Shown piece by piece: positions 1-8,983 of a DNA stretch of 48,751 nucleotides. A model generated the notes under the pieces. That model was not told where the DNA came from. It did no database searches and saw nothing but the letters and a program-made list of their open reading frames with translations. Source of the stretch: Mucilaginibacter sp. Its GTDB lineage: Bacteria; Bacteroidota; Bacteroidia; Sphingobacteriales; Sphingobacteriaceae. The stretch covers positions 1-48,751 of the forward strand of contig JAUCSE010000035.1 in assembly GCA_030445275.1 (NCBI GenBank), given 5' to 3'. The position numbers and the translations under genes are program-made. Within the stretch, counting starts at the first letter, position 1. The number at the start of each line of letters is the position of its first letter.

Positions 1-58
1 GCCTTGCATGTCCTTAATATACAAAACAAACAACTAAATATCAAATACTTATGAAAAG

Positions 59-95
59 AAACAACCCAATCAAACAGTGTTCGATTGGGTTGTTT
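59..95. terminator. Palindromic hairpin, probable bidirectional terminator
   Basis: The arms AAACAACCCAATC (59-71) and GATTGGGTTGTTT (83-95) are perfectly complementary over 13 bp around an 11-base loop. An A-run flanks the left side and a T-run the right side, as expected for a factor-independent terminator usable from either strand. It probably ends a gene lying to the left of the window. Confidence 0.6.
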
Positions 96-175
96 GGAAA
101 CCTCCGCTCAGTTGCGCAACGGCCACAATTTGATCCGGGCTTTTTTTGTATTAACATTATAGCCTTGCATATGAG

Positions 176-196
176 ATGCCGAAATAAATTCGGCAT
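176..196. repeat. Short palindrome of the GCCGAA...TTCGGC type
   Basis: ATGCCGAA (176-183) and TTCGGCAT (189-196) form an 8-bp stem with a 5-base loop, followed directly by GAC. The right edge (CATGAC) resembles the GTCAT/ATGAC edges of the longer palindromes in this window. No gene is attached to it. Confidence 0.55.
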
Positions 197-259
197 GACC
201 TGGACGAGGGAAATATTAGTTCGCCAATGTTGTTGGTGACAACACTAACAACTGGGCTA

Positions 260-410
260 GTTGTCATTTCGATAGAGCCGGAATGGGGCATGAGCGTTGC
301 GCGAAAGAGAAATCTTATACACAATGCAATGCTTTAATCACAAATCGTATAAGATTTTTCGCTATCGCTCAAGAGATAGTTTCTCCTCGTACCTCGTTCG
401 AAATGACAAC
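260..410. repeat. Palindrome-ended intergenic element, copy 1 (GTCATTTCGA family)
   Basis: Arms of 13 bp, GTTGTCATTTCGA (260-272) and TCGAAATGACAAC (398-410), are perfectly complementary and enclose about 125 bases. The right part (347-390) is identical over 44 bases to the reverse complement of 18633-18676, so the element exists in at least two copies in opposite orientation in this window. No coding capacity is visible, so it would be non-autonomous if mobile. Confidence 0.75.
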
Positions 411-559
411 CTTTTATTTCTTCCGGATATCTATAGCTTCACCAGCAGCAACGCTATGCTTTCATAATAGTAGCTTTAAAATTGTTTTGATTGGTGAACT
501 TACACCTACTTGACATCGTTGCGGAGCAAATCCTTTACTTTTATGGCTCAATATTTTAA

Positions 560-1423
560 ATGAAGAATAAAAAAGGGTTCGAAATCCCTGCAATACCCGC
601 TGTATTATTATCTATTATAAGTGTTCAGGGTGGTGCGGCAATTGCCAAAGGCATCTTTCCTGTATTGGGCGCTGCTTCAACTTCTGCATTAAGAATCGGT
701 TTTTCTGCCATCATCCTGCTCATTTTTAATCGACCCAACTTAAAAAACCTGACTAATGCGCAATGGAAAGCTGTAGCCTGGTACGGTTTAACGCTTGGAG
801 CAATGAATATTGTTTTTTACATGGCCATTGCCCGCGTACCTCTTGCATTAGGTGTTGCCCTGGAATTCATAGGGCCGCTGGTACTAGCCCTGACCGGCTC
901 TAAACGAATCATCGATTTTTTATGGGTAGTTCTGGCAGGAGCAGGGATAGCATTGATTGCACCATGGAGCAATAACGGATTAGATGTTACCGGTGTTCTT
1001 CTTGCCTTACTTGCCGGTGCATTATGGGCAGGTTACATTGTGTTGGGTGGACGTATCTCAAAAATAATGGACGGGGGTAAAGCGGTGAGCATTGGTATGA
1101 TTTTCGCTTCTGCCGTGGTATTACCTATCGCTATCGGCGATGGATTATTAACCCATTTCAAACCTGGTATGCTGCTGTCTGGTTTTGTGCTGGCCTTACT
1201 TTCCAGTGCAATACCTTTTACGTTGGAGATGAGTGCTTTGCGAAGAATCCCTGCAAAAACATTTAGTATCTTAATGAGCCTGGAACCTGCGGTCGCGGCG
1301 CTTTCGGGGCTTGTTTTTCTACATGAGTACCTTTCCCTGAACGAATGGTTAGCGGTGATACTGATCATTATAGCAAGCGCAGGAGCTACCATGAAAATAA
1401 AGAACCCTGTACCGGAATCCTGA
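560..1423 (+). CDS. rhtA: RhtA-type EamA/DMT family exporter
   Basis: Inner-membrane transporter of the drug/metabolite transporter superfamily, predicted to export threonine/homoserine or related small metabolites. The 287 residues form two EamA halves with about ten hydrophobic segments and a duplicated five-helix layout. The order of motifs follows E. coli RhtA closely: VQGGAAIAKGIFP near the start, an LGAMN...FY segment, VALEFIGPL around residue 100, GALWAGYI in the second half, and a SLEPAVAALSG motif before the final helices. The ATG at 560 gives a normal N-terminus and no Shine-Dalgarno is visible, as usual in Bacteroidota. It stands alone: repeats lie upstream and the next gene is convergent. 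The substrate is inferred from family resemblance only; the fold is clear. Confidence 0.88.
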   Translation: MKNKKGFEIPAIPAVLLSIISVQGGAAIAKGIFPVLGAASTSALRIGFSAIILLIFNRPNLKNLTNAQWKAVAWYGLTLGAMNIVFYMAIARVPLALGVALEFIGPLVLALTGSKRIIDFLWVVLAGAGIALIAPWSNNGLDVTGVLLALLAGALWAGYIVLGGRISKIMDGGKAVSIGMIFASAVVLPIAIGDGLLTHFKPGMLLSGFVLALLSSAIPFTLEMSALRRIPAKTFSILMSLEPAVAALSGLVFLHEYLSLNEWLAVILIIIASAGATMKIKNPVPES

Positions 1424-1514
1424 TACTAAGCCTGTTTCTGCCTGTCAATGCTATAACTACCTTGTGTACAGGGCTTTGTTTAAGCTGTAGAATGCAAGCT
1501 GTTGATTGTGAGGT

Positions 1515-1557
1515 GTTCATGGATGTTCATGAGCGTTCACGGGTCGTGAACGTGAAC
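1515..1557. repeat. Cluster of GTTCAYG heptamers with 10-bp phasing
   Basis: GTTCATG occurs at 1515-1521 and 1525-1531 and GTTCACG at 1535-1541, each starting exactly 10 bases after the last. The reverse complement CGTGAAC follows at 1545-1551 and 1551-1557. The last direct and first inverted copy form a 7-bp stem with a 3-base spacer. The cluster sits between the convergent 3' ends of rhtA and the polyprenyl synthase gene, so it is an unlikely operator for either. It could be a protein-binding array or a decayed repeat. Confidence 0.5.
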
Positions 1558-1584
1558 AGTACAAGATTTATCCCTTAAATGCAA

Positions 1585-2559
1585 TTAATATTCCCTTACC
1601 AGCAAACTATCGGCAAATTGCCTCAAGTATTGTCTGCGCTCTTCGGGCAGGTTAATATCATCCAGGGCTTTAAATGCTCGCTCTGCAAAATTGTGCATTG
1701 CCTCTTCTGCAAACTGTCTGATGTGTAACTCATTATATATACCTGTTACGGCTGCCACCTTTTCGGTTGCTTCAAATTGCTGCAGATTTAGCCAGCTATC
1801 TAATTTGTTTGCTTGTGCGCCCTTAGCCAGTTCGATGGCCTTAATAAGCAGATAGGTTTTTTTGTTGGATATAATATCACCACCAACCTGTTTGCCAAAT
1901 TTGTCAGGGTCGCCATAAACATCCAGTATATCATCCTGTAACTGGAAGGCTATACCCAGATTAACACCAAAGCTGTATAACAGATTGGCATCGTTTAATT
2001 CAGCGCCGCCAATAATCGCCCCTATTTTCAAAGCGCCACCTAATAATACTGCTGTTTTAAGCCGTATCATGGTCAGGTACTCATCAATGCTTACATCAAT
2101 TTGTTGTTCAAAGCTCATGTCAATTTGCTGGCCTTCACACACTCCTGTAGCGGTTTCGTTAAAAACGTCCAACACACGGCGCAAAATGGCATCAGGAACC
2201 TTCATCATGAGTTTGTTTGATTCAACCATCATGGCATCACCAGAGAGGATGGCAATGTTGGCGTTCCATTTTTGATGGACGGTTGTTTTACCACGACGTA
2301 ATGGAGCATTATCCATAATGTCGTCATGCATTAGGGTAAAGTTGTGGAAAACCTCAATAGCCAGAGCCGGTTCAACAGCGCTTTCTACATCGCCACCAAA
2401 AAGGTCACAAGCCATCAATAACAGGGCAGGGCGTAATCGTTTACCACCTAAAGCTAATATATAACCAATAGGTTCATATAAGTCGGCAGGGTGATCAGGA
2501 AAGGCGAGTTTGTTAACTGCCTCATTTATCAATGCCTGCAGATCAGTAAGTTTCTTCAT
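1585..2559 (-). CDS. Short-chain trans-polyprenyl diphosphate synthase
   Basis: Cytosolic prenyltransferase condensing isopentenyl diphosphate with allylic diphosphates to give FPP/GGPP-length products for quinones, carotenoids or lipid carriers. Both aspartate-rich motifs are intact: DDIMD at residues 79-83 (with the LRRGKTT segment after it) and DDILD at 209-213 in FQLQDDILDVYGD. Bulky residues just before the first motif (FTLMH) suggest a short chain, but exact product length cannot be read. The frame extends to a TTG at 2592. I prefer the ATG at 2559 (start MKKLTDLQ), giving 324 residues, the usual family length. It lies 42 bases downstream of the rnr stop codon on the same strand (9 bases if the TTG were used), so the two are probably co-transcribed. 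Confidence 0.9.
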   Translation of the reverse strand: MKKLTDLQALINEAVNKLAFPDHPADLYEPIGYILALGGKRLRPALLLMACDLFGGDVESAVEPALAIEVFHNFTLMHDDIMDNAPLRRGKTTVHQKWNANIAILSGDAMMVESNKLMMKVPDAILRRVLDVFNETATGVCEGQQIDMSFEQQIDVSIDEYLTMIRLKTAVLLGGALKIGAIIGGAELNDANLLYSFGVNLGIAFQLQDDILDVYGDPDKFGKQVGGDIISNKKTYLLIKAIELAKGAQANKLDSWLNLQQFEATEKVAAVTGIYNELHIRQFAEEAMHNFAERAFKALDDINLPEERRQYLRQFADSLLVREY

Positions 2560-2601
2560 TTTATATATTAAACAGTTGATGGGGCTGATCAACTAATACT
2601 A

Positions 2602-4737
2602 TCAATCTTGTACTAACGAAAAATCAATTTGTTTTTTAGTAAGGTCTACATGTTTTACACGGATGCTTACTTCATCGCCCAGTTGGTATACTTTCTTTTT
2701 ACGCTGACCGATGATGGCATAATTTTTCTCGTCCAAAGTATAAAAATCATCAGATATATCCCGCAGGCGGATCATCCCCTCACATTTGTTTTCAATGATC
2801 TCTACATACATGCCCCATTCTGTAACACCCGATATGATACCGGTAAATATATTGCCAACCTGATCACGCAAATATTCGGCCTGTTTGTATTTAACTGACG
2901 ACCGCTCAGCATCCGCAGCTTTTTTTTCCATTTGCGAACTATGTGAGCATAGTTTTTCATAATGCTCGGCATTGGCTGACTGTCCGCCGTTTAAATAATG
3001 AAATAGCAGGCGGTGTACCATTACATCGGGATAGCGGCGTATAGGCGAGGTAAAGTGGGTATAATGGTCAAAAGCCAGACCATAATGGCTGCTGGTTTTG
3101 GTGGTGTAAATAGCTTTTGCCATTGAGCGGATGGCCAGTTGGGTAAGCACATTCTGCTCTTTTTTACCTTCTACATCTTCCATCAGGAAGTTTAATGATT
3201 TGGCCGTTTCCTTGTCTGATTTGGTGTTTACTTTGTAACCAAAGCGGGCAGCAAACTGTGCAAAATTGGCCAAAGCATCAGGTTTAGGCGAATCATGCGC
3301 ACGGTATACAAACGTATATTTATGCTTGCCTTTACCCATTTTACTAACGTGCTCTGCCACCTTACGGTTAGCCAACAACATAAAATCTTCGATCAGCTTG
3401 TGAGCATCCTTACGTTCCTTTACATAAACGCCAATCGGTTTGCCTGTTTCATCCAGATTAAATTTAACCTCGGTAGCCTCAAAGCTAATGGCGCCGTTTT
3501 TAAACTTACGTTCGCGTAGTTTATAAGCCAGCGCGTTTAGTTTTAATATTTCGTTTACAAAATCACCTTCTTTGTTTTCAATTACTTCCTGCACTTCTTC
3601 GTAGGTAAAGCGCCTGTCAGAGTATATAACGGTTTTGCCATACCATTCGTTAATAATATAAGCGTTCTCATCCAGTTCAAATACTGCCGAAAAACAAAGC
3701 TTGTCCTCTTTTGGACGCAATGAACACAGGCCATTTGAAAGGCGTTCCGGAAGCATTGGGATCACTCTGTCGACCAGGTAAACTGATGTTGCACGTTCCA
3801 GAGCTTCCTTATCCAAGGCAGAATCAGGAATAATATAGTGCGATACATCGGCAATGTGTACACCTACCTCATAGTTCCCGTTCTCTAATATTTTAAATGA
3901 TAGGGCATCATCAAAATCCTTGGCATCAAAAGGATCAATAGTAAAAGTGGTAATATCCCTGAAATCGCGTCTTCTGGCAATTTCCTCATGGGAGATGTTA
4001 TCAGAAATTGCTTCTGCATCATGCTCAACCTCAGCTGGAAATGATAGCGGGAACCCATATTCGGCAAGGATAGCGTTCATTTCGGTATCATTCTCGCCCT
4101 GGGCACCCAGTATGTGTTTGATGCGACCTATAGGATTTTTGGCTTCGGCAGGCCAGTCGGTAATTTCAGCAACTGCCTTTATCCCGTTTTTAGCGCCGTT
4201 TAATTCGCTGATGGGAATAAAAATATCGTGCATCATTTTACGATCGTCCGGAATAAAAAAGGCAAAACGCTCAGATAGTTTTACAATACCTGTAAATTCC
4301 ATTTTAGCCCGCTGAATGATCTCAATGATCTCACCTTCTTTGCGTTTGCCCTTGCTTTTGGCATATACATATACCTTGACCCTGTCGCCATGTAAAGCAT
4401 TGCGTAATTTACGTGGAGCAATAAAAATATCACTCTCAAACTCATCATCAGTTACGATAAAGGCCGAGCCATCATTGGTCAGATCAACCTTACCTTCGAT
4501 AAAGGTTTTGAGTTCCAGTAACTGGAATTTGCCGGGTGAAAGCTCTTTAAGAACTGATTTTTTAGCTTCTTCTTTTAATATTTCAAATATAATTTCGCGC
4601 GACTCAGGGTCGCGAACGTTTAATTTTGCAGAAACTTGTTTATAGTTTAATGGCGTATTGCCGTTTTGTTCAAATATATCAAGTACCATTTGAGTAAGTA
4701 CCTGAACTATGGAAGAATTATTTTTCTTTTTAGACAT
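2602..4737 (-). CDS. rnr: Ribonuclease R
   Basis: 3'-5' exoribonuclease of the RNB family that degrades structured RNA and takes part in RNA quality control. Domains in order over 711 residues: N-terminal winged-helix region (about 8-75), two cold-shock RNA-binding domains (about 80-240), the RNB catalytic domain starting near 255, and a C-terminal S1 domain from about 637 (beginning VGNIFTGIISG). The acidic catalytic segment DPFDAKDFDD is intact at 268-277. There is no long basic tail after S1, unlike the enterobacterial enzyme. It leads a probable two-gene unit with the polyprenyl synthase. A nested palindrome sits just upstream at 4801-4857, separating it from the ABC gene. Confidence 0.95.
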   Translation of the reverse strand: MSKKKNNSSIVQVLTQMVLDIFEQNGNTPLNYKQVSAKLNVRDPESREIIFEILKEEAKKSVLKELSPGKFQLLELKTFIEGKVDLTNDGSAFIVTDDEFESDIFIAPRKLRNALHGDRVKVYVYAKSKGKRKEGEIIEIIQRAKMEFTGIVKLSERFAFFIPDDRKMMHDIFIPISELNGAKNGIKAVAEITDWPAEAKNPIGRIKHILGAQGENDTEMNAILAEYGFPLSFPAEVEHDAEAISDNISHEEIARRRDFRDITTFTIDPFDAKDFDDALSFKILENGNYEVGVHIADVSHYIIPDSALDKEALERATSVYLVDRVIPMLPERLSNGLCSLRPKEDKLCFSAVFELDENAYIINEWYGKTVIYSDRRFTYEEVQEVIENKEGDFVNEILKLNALAYKLRERKFKNGAISFEATEVKFNLDETGKPIGVYVKERKDAHKLIEDFMLLANRKVAEHVSKMGKGKHKYTFVYRAHDSPKPDALANFAQFAARFGYKVNTKSDKETAKSLNFLMEDVEGKKEQNVLTQLAIRSMAKAIYTTKTSSHYGLAFDHYTHFTSPIRRYPDVMVHRLLFHYLNGGQSANAEHYEKLCSHSSQMEKKAADAERSSVKYKQAEYLRDQVGNIFTGIISGVTEWGMYVEIIENKCEGMIRLRDISDDFYTLDEKNYAIIGQRKKKVYQLGDEVSIRVKHVDLTKKQIDFSLVQD

Positions 4738-4800
4738 ACATCAGTATTTGCCCAAAGATACGGAATTTCAACATTAGGAGGTTGGGAAGAAAGGTCAGGA

Positions 4801-4857
4801 AGACACATGTAATGTGTCTCTACAAAAACAAATCGTAGAGACGCATTACATGCGTCT
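4801..4857. repeat. Nested palindromic repeat between ABC gene and rnr
   Basis: The 23-base arms 4801-4823 and 4835-4857 are complementary except at two positions. Each arm is itself a small hairpin (AGACACA/TGTGTCT and AGACGCA/TGCGTCT around TGTAA or TTACA), so the DNA can form either one long stem or two short ones. It starts 5 bases past the ABC stop codon and ends 64 bases before the rnr start. It could end ABC transcripts or stabilise their 3' ends. Confidence 0.7.
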
Positions 4858-4861
4858 TTTT

Positions 4862-6574
4862 TCACCCCTGTGGAATTGAAGCTATCAATCTTTTGGTATA
4901 ATCTTCTTTTGGGCGATAATAAATATCATCAGGATAACCCGTTTCTACAATCTCGCCTTTATTCATTACCATCATACGGTCAGATATGTGTTTGATCACA
5001 GCCAGATCATGGGATATAAAGATATAGGTTAGTTTAAACTCCTGCTGCAACTCACGAATGAGGTTAAGCACCTGGGCCTGCACTGATACATCAAGTGCAG
5101 AAACAGATTCGTCGCAAATGATGAATTTTGGTTGCAGCGCTAACGCACGCGCAATAACAATACGCTGCCTTTGTCCACCCGAAAACTCATGCGGGTAGCG
5201 GTTAAAGTGTTCAGGTAGCAGGTTTACCCGTTGTAACAGTTCCAATACTTTTTGCTTGCGTTTGGTATTGTTACTGTAAAACTGATGTACCTGCAACGGT
5301 TCCATTAATGACTGCCCTACGGTTAAGCGCGGGTTTAGAGAGGAGTAGGGGTCCTGAAAAATGATCTGTATATCACGACGGATCTCCCGGAGATCGTTCT
5401 TTTTAAGTTTGCCCAGATCTGTGCCCTCAAAACTAACCTTACCGGCTGTTGGTTCAATTAAACGTAAAATGGTGCGCCCTAGTGTAGTTTTACCGCAGCC
5501 CGATTCGCCAACCAGGCCGAGTGTTTCGCCGGGATAAACGTCAAAGCTTACCTTATTTACCGCCTTGACAACTTGACCCGATGGGCCAAGTAAACCTGGA
5601 TTAACCGGGAACCAAGTTGAAAGTTCTTCTATTTTTAGCAAGGGCTGCTGCTCGTATAATTCCTTTTTTCGTTCAGCTATTTCGGCCTCGGGATAATTAT
5701 ATAAAGCCCGGATACTTTCAATAGTGGCAGTTTGTGTATTGGTTTTATCATTAACGTCAAAAAAATCGGCAATAACGGGTAGCTTTTTTAAATGTTGATT
5801 GGGTGAAGGTCTGCAGGCTAATAAACCTTTTGTATAAGGGTGTTGCGGATTATCGAACAGATCGGTTACTGTAGCTTCTTCCACTATTTCGCCCTTATAC
5901 ATCACTAAAACACGGTCGGCAATTTCTTTGATTACGCCCAGATCATGCGATATAAATATTAAACTCCTGCAACGGGTAGCTTTAAGATTTAACAGAAGCT
6001 CGATGATTGTTTTTTGAACAGTAACGTCCAGGGCCGTGGTAGGTTCATCCGCTATTAATATTTCCGGGTTGCAGGATAGGGCCATGGCTATCATTACCCT
6101 TTGTTTTTGTCCGCCTGATATTTGATGCGGATAGCTGTCAAATATGGCTTCAGGCCGGGGTAATTGCACTTCATTGAACAACTCGAGGGTTTTCTTTTTA
6201 GCTTCGGCCTTATTTAAACCCAAATGTAACTGTATAGCTTCGGTAAGCTGAAAACCACAGGTAAGTACCGGGTTGAGCGAGGTCATTGGTTCCTGGAATA
6301 TCATGGCCATACGGTTGCCGCGAATGTGACGCATATCCTGTTCAGGTAGCTCAAACAGGTTGGTTTCATTTAATATCACATTACCCCCAATTACCGTTTG
6401 ATCAGTATTCAATAAGCGCATTAGCGCCAGGGAGGTTACTGATTTACCTGAACCTGATTCGCCAACTATACCTATGGTTTCGCCTTTTTTTAAATTGAAT
6501 GATATGTTTTTTACTGCCTTATATAAGCCGTTTCCAGTTTTAAAACTAACCGTCAGATCTTTTACTTGCAGCAT
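4862..6574 (-). CDS. ABC transporter with two fused ATP-binding domains (Dpp/Opp type)
   Basis: Cytoplasmic energy-supplying subunit of a peptide/nickel-type ABC importer, with the two ATPases (DppD- and DppF-like) fused in 570 residues. The first half has Walker A GESGSGKS (38-45), signature SGGQ (153-156) and Walker [13 protein letters not shown]. The second has Walker A GESGCGKT (356-363), signature FSGGQRQR and Walker [13 protein letters not shown]. The linker includes the HPYTKGLL segment typical of oligopeptide/dipeptide ATPases. The start codon overlaps the stop of the upstream exonuclease gene by one base (TAATG), implying translational coupling. No permease or binding protein lies nearby, so the partner membrane subunits must be encoded elsewhere and the substrate is unknown. 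Confidence 0.92.
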   Translation of the reverse strand: MLQVKDLTVSFKTGNGLYKAVKNISFNLKKGETIGIVGESGSGKSVTSLALMRLLNTDQTVIGGNVILNETNLFELPEQDMRHIRGNRMAMIFQEPMTSLNPVLTCGFQLTEAIQLHLGLNKAEAKKKTLELFNEVQLPRPEAIFDSYPHQISGGQKQRVMIAMALSCNPEILIADEPTTALDVTVQKTIIELLLNLKATRCRSLIFISHDLGVIKEIADRVLVMYKGEIVEEATVTDLFDNPQHPYTKGLLACRPSPNQHLKKLPVIADFFDVNDKTNTQTATIESIRALYNYPEAEIAERKKELYEQQPLLKIEELSTWFPVNPGLLGPSGQVVKAVNKVSFDVYPGETLGLVGESGCGKTTLGRTILRLIEPTAGKVSFEGTDLGKLKKNDLREIRRDIQIIFQDPYSSLNPRLTVGQSLMEPLQVHQFYSNNTKRKQKVLELLQRVNLLPEHFNRYPHEFSGGQRQRIVIARALALQPKFIICDESVSALDVSVQAQVLNLIRELQQEFKLTYIFISHDLAVIKHISDRMMVMNKGEIVETGYPDDIYYRPKEDYTKRLIASIPQG

Positions 6575-7284
6575 TACTGGCCTATTATGGTAATAAATTC
6601 ATCTTTTATTAAGTCTTCACCACGGTAACGTCTTAGTAATTGTGAAGTGGCAATAACATCTTTTTGGCAATAGGTGGATATCCTGTCTAACTGCTGCTCG
6701 TTCCAGTATACATGACCAACCATGCTGCCATCAATATCATCCTTTGGGGTTGGTATATCAAAAATAGCTGTAAGTAGGTTTAAAGAGGTATAACTTTTAT
6801 AATCGCCAAACTTCCACAATTCCATGGTATCCAGATGTGCAATTTCCCAGGGCTTTTTCCCGGCTATTTGTAACTGTGGGGGAAAAGGTAAGCCATTAAT
6901 CAGTAAGCGGCGGCAGATGTAAGGAAAATCAAATTCCTTACCATTATGAGCACATAAAACCAAATTTGCAGGCTGACTGAACAGTAGGGACGAGAATTTA
7001 GTCAGCAATTCTTTTTCATCGTGCCCGGCAAATGATTTTATTCTGAGGCCGGTGTCTTTTCCACCAGTAAAAATCCCGGCTGAAATACAAACTATTTTCC
7101 CAAACTCGGCCCAGATACCGGCGCTTGTATAAAAATCTTCAGCAGTTTCATCTTTACGTTGGTTCTTTGATTTAAGTTCCCATAATTTTTGCAGATGCTC
7201 AGGCACCTGATTGTGAGAACTATATTGCGGTACCGTTTCAATATCAATTACCAGTAAATTATGCAGATCATACTGTTCAAGCAT
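6574..7284 (-). CDS. Predicted 3'-5' exonuclease, DNA polymerase B-like
   Basis: Soluble DEDD-fold exonuclease of the family related to the proofreading domain of family B DNA polymerases (Pfam DNA_pol_B_exo2-like). Visible motifs in 236 residues: Exo I with D14 and E16 in LVIDIETVP, Exo II with D119 in AHNGKEFDFPYICRR, and Exo III with D209 in YCQKDV. No polymerase domain follows, which is normal for this stand-alone family. The gene is the first of a coupled pair: its stop shares a base with the start of the ABC gene. A functional link between an exonuclease and an importer ATPase is not obvious, so the pairing may be only transcriptional. Its biological substrate is not known. Confidence 0.85.
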   Translation of the reverse strand: MLEQYDLHNLLVIDIETVPQYSSHNQVPEHLQKLWELKSKNQRKDETAEDFYTSAGIWAEFGKIVCISAGIFTGGKDTGLRIKSFAGHDEKELLTKFSSLLFSQPANLVLCAHNGKEFDFPYICRRLLINGLPFPPQLQIAGKKPWEIAHLDTMELWKFGDYKSYTSLNLLTAIFDIPTPKDDIDGSMVGHVYWNEQQLDRISTYCQKDVIATSQLLRRYRGEDLIKDEFITIIGQ

Positions 7285-7348
7285 GCCAATTAAAATTTAG
7301 GAGGCAATATAATTATAGTTTTTAGTTTTGAACAATATTACCTGTATA

Positions 7349-8983
7349 CTAAAGCTTAATTCTGTTTAACTGCAAACCTAAGGTAACTTGTACGGTGCCT
7401 GTGTTTGATTTGTAATTGCCAAAATCGGAAATAACATTGTACCCACTGAAACTCTTAAGATAGGTTGCCTCGAGAATCAAGCGTTTATATTGAAGACTTA
7501 CACCACCTGATAAACCTAAATTAATTTTCTGATCATATTTTATGGCTTTTAGCTGATTTGAAACCGTAATGTTATAGGCAGAATCTAACTTTATGCCCGA
7601 TTGTAAAGTGGTGCTGTTGGTTATTTGCTTTACCGGTATATTGATAACCGGGCCGCCTTTAACGCTGATATTGTTGTTGATCTTGTAAACCAAATGGATA
7701 GGAATACTAACAAAATATGCCTTTCTGGAGTCGGTTATGGCCAGCACTTTACCAGAATCTGCCTTGTTTTCGTTTACAAAATGGGTGAATGAGCTATTTA
7801 AATTTTGAGGATTTAAAACCCTTATCTGTGAGTTTATTGCCCATTTGTCATTCAAATGGTAGGTGGCGAATAGGCCAATATATATATCGACAGGTAATTT
7901 GCCATAGATATTGGCATTCTGGCTTTTTGCAGTAAAGCTACCAGACGAACTTACACCCGCTAAAATGCCCCAATCTAAGTTTGATGGAGGCAAATTATTA
8001 CTTGTCTTAACCCTTGTTTTCTTAACCTTTGACGAACCTTTTTGCCGGTCACTAGCAGGTTTATTTGTTTGTGTTCTTATCGTATTTCCTTTAGTATTTG
8101 CAGCATTTTTTCTGGTGGTTGCCCCTGAACTTGAAGTTGGTTTTAATGAGGGTTGTATAACAGACTCGTTATGACTTCTCTGAGTGCTATCAACTCCGGT
8201 TAGTAATGACTGAACATTTTTACCATTGGTTGCCGACTGCGTAGTTGCAATTATATTTCCATTTGATTGGGATGTACCCAAACTGTTAATGATGTTTAAT
8301 GGTGAATTTTTATTGATTCCTTGTAGGGAAAATGGGTTGCTGTTATTTGATGGTACGTTTGTTATAGCAGAACCCTGCGCTGCTTTTTGATTGTTATTGA
8401 CAATGAAATTCTGAGATTTTTTTCCTTTCCTGTTCCCTATGGTCTGCTGTGCATTATTACCCCGCTGAGCATTATTAATTAATGGTACCGGATTATTGAT
8501 ATTATTTTTACCTGTTGCTCCTGTAGTTTTCTGAATAGTAACATCTGTATCCCGGCCAGTTAGAGGTGCTTTCAGTGCTGGTAAACTATCTTTTTCGTGG
8601 TGTATGCTATCTGTCAAATTTAAAGAATCAACAATGATAGGGTTTGATAAACTGTCTTTAGTAATTATTGGTCTGTGTATTTTATGATGGGGTTGGGTTT
8701 GCTGTTGATGTTTTATTTTAACAGCATAGGTAACTATACCAATACAGGTTATCGTTGCCAACGAAATAAATATCATAGACGAACCTTTAATGGCTTTTAA
8801 TGCTTTAATTACTTTTAAACCTTTTGACCCTGACACTTTTTTAGGAACAGCGGTATGCGTTACCGGTAAATGCAGATCAAGCAGGTTTTGCATTTCCAGC
8901 CAGTCCTTTTGCGGTTCATCACTAATTGGTAATTCGTTTCTCTTTTTTTGCCAAAGATTGAGGTTCTTTAATGAATTTTTCAT
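7349..8983 (-). CDS. Sigma-factor partner with inner-membrane anchor and C-terminal beta-barrel
   Basis: I do not recognise a named gene. The 544 residues divide into a short cytoplasmic N-terminus (1-67) with the pattern WLEMQNLLDLHLPV, and one hydrophobic helix (about 70-89). A roughly 240-residue Asn/Gln/Ser/Thr-rich low-complexity stretch follows. From about residue 330 there is a PorT-like outer-membrane beta-barrel with alternating strands and aromatic edges. There is no cleavable signal peptide. The start overlaps the ECF sigma stop by 4 bases (ATGA), so the two are translated together. Position and N-terminus suggest an anti-sigma role, and the C-terminus suggests contact with the outer membrane. 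No known anti-sigma motif could be confirmed. The protein is real; the mechanism is inference. Confidence 0.75.
   Translation of the reverse strand: MKNSLKNLNLWQKKRNELPISDEPQKDWLEMQNLLDLHLPVTHTAVPKKVSGSKGLKVIKALKAIKGSSMIFISLATITCIGIVTYAVKIKHQQQTQPHHKIHRPIITKDSLSNPIIVDSLNLTDSIHHEKDSLPALKAPLTGRDTDVTIQKTTGATGKNNINNPVPLINNAQRGNNAQQTIGNRKGKKSQNFIVNNNQKAAQGSAITNVPSNNSNPFSLQGINKNSPLNIINSLGTSQSNGNIIATTQSATNGKNVQSLLTGVDSTQRSHNESVIQPSLKPTSSSGATTRKNAANTKGNTIRTQTNKPASDRQKGSSKVKKTRVKTSNNLPPSNLDWGILAGVSSSGSFTAKSQNANIYGKLPVDIYIGLFATYHLNDKWAINSQIRVLNPQNLNSSFTHFVNENKADSGKVLAITDSRKAYFVSIPIHLVYKINNNISVKGGPVINIPVKQITNSTTLQSGIKLDSAYNITVSNQLKAIKYDQKINLGLSGGVSLQYKRLILEATYLKSFSGYNVISDFGNYKSNTGTVQVTLGLQLNRIKL

Larger units (their letters stand above)
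1..559. other. Repeat-rich intergenic region without a convincing gene
   Basis: No reading frame here resembles a protein. The open frames at 51-239 and 283-513 run straight through palindromes and read as low-quality translations. The stretch holds a terminator-like hairpin (59-95), a short palindrome built on ATGCCGAA/TTCGGCAT (176-196), an imperfect inverted repeat TTGTTGGTG/CACTAACAA (about 231-252), and a large palindromic element (260-410). The word GCCTTGCAT occurs at 1-9 and again near 162, so the window probably opens inside another repeat. The gene that would use the 59-95 terminator lies outside the window. Confidence 0.7.

Noticed and set aside
51..513. Open frames 51-239 (62 residues) and 283-513 (76 residues)
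   Set aside because: Both run through palindromic repeats, have no protein-like features or homologue I recognise, and the first begins inside a terminator-like stem.
1515..1557. ParB parS site
   Set aside because: parS is built on TGTTTCACGTGAAACA. These heptamers (GTTCAYG / CGTGAAC) lack the extra T and the central CACGTG palindrome.
1345..1578. 77-residue frame at the end of rhtA
   Set aside because: It overlaps rhtA in another frame and includes the heptamer array; no recognisable product.
2559..2592. TTG start giving 11 extra residues on the polyprenyl synthase
   Set aside because: The extension is not family-like, and the ATG at 2559 gives the usual N-terminus.
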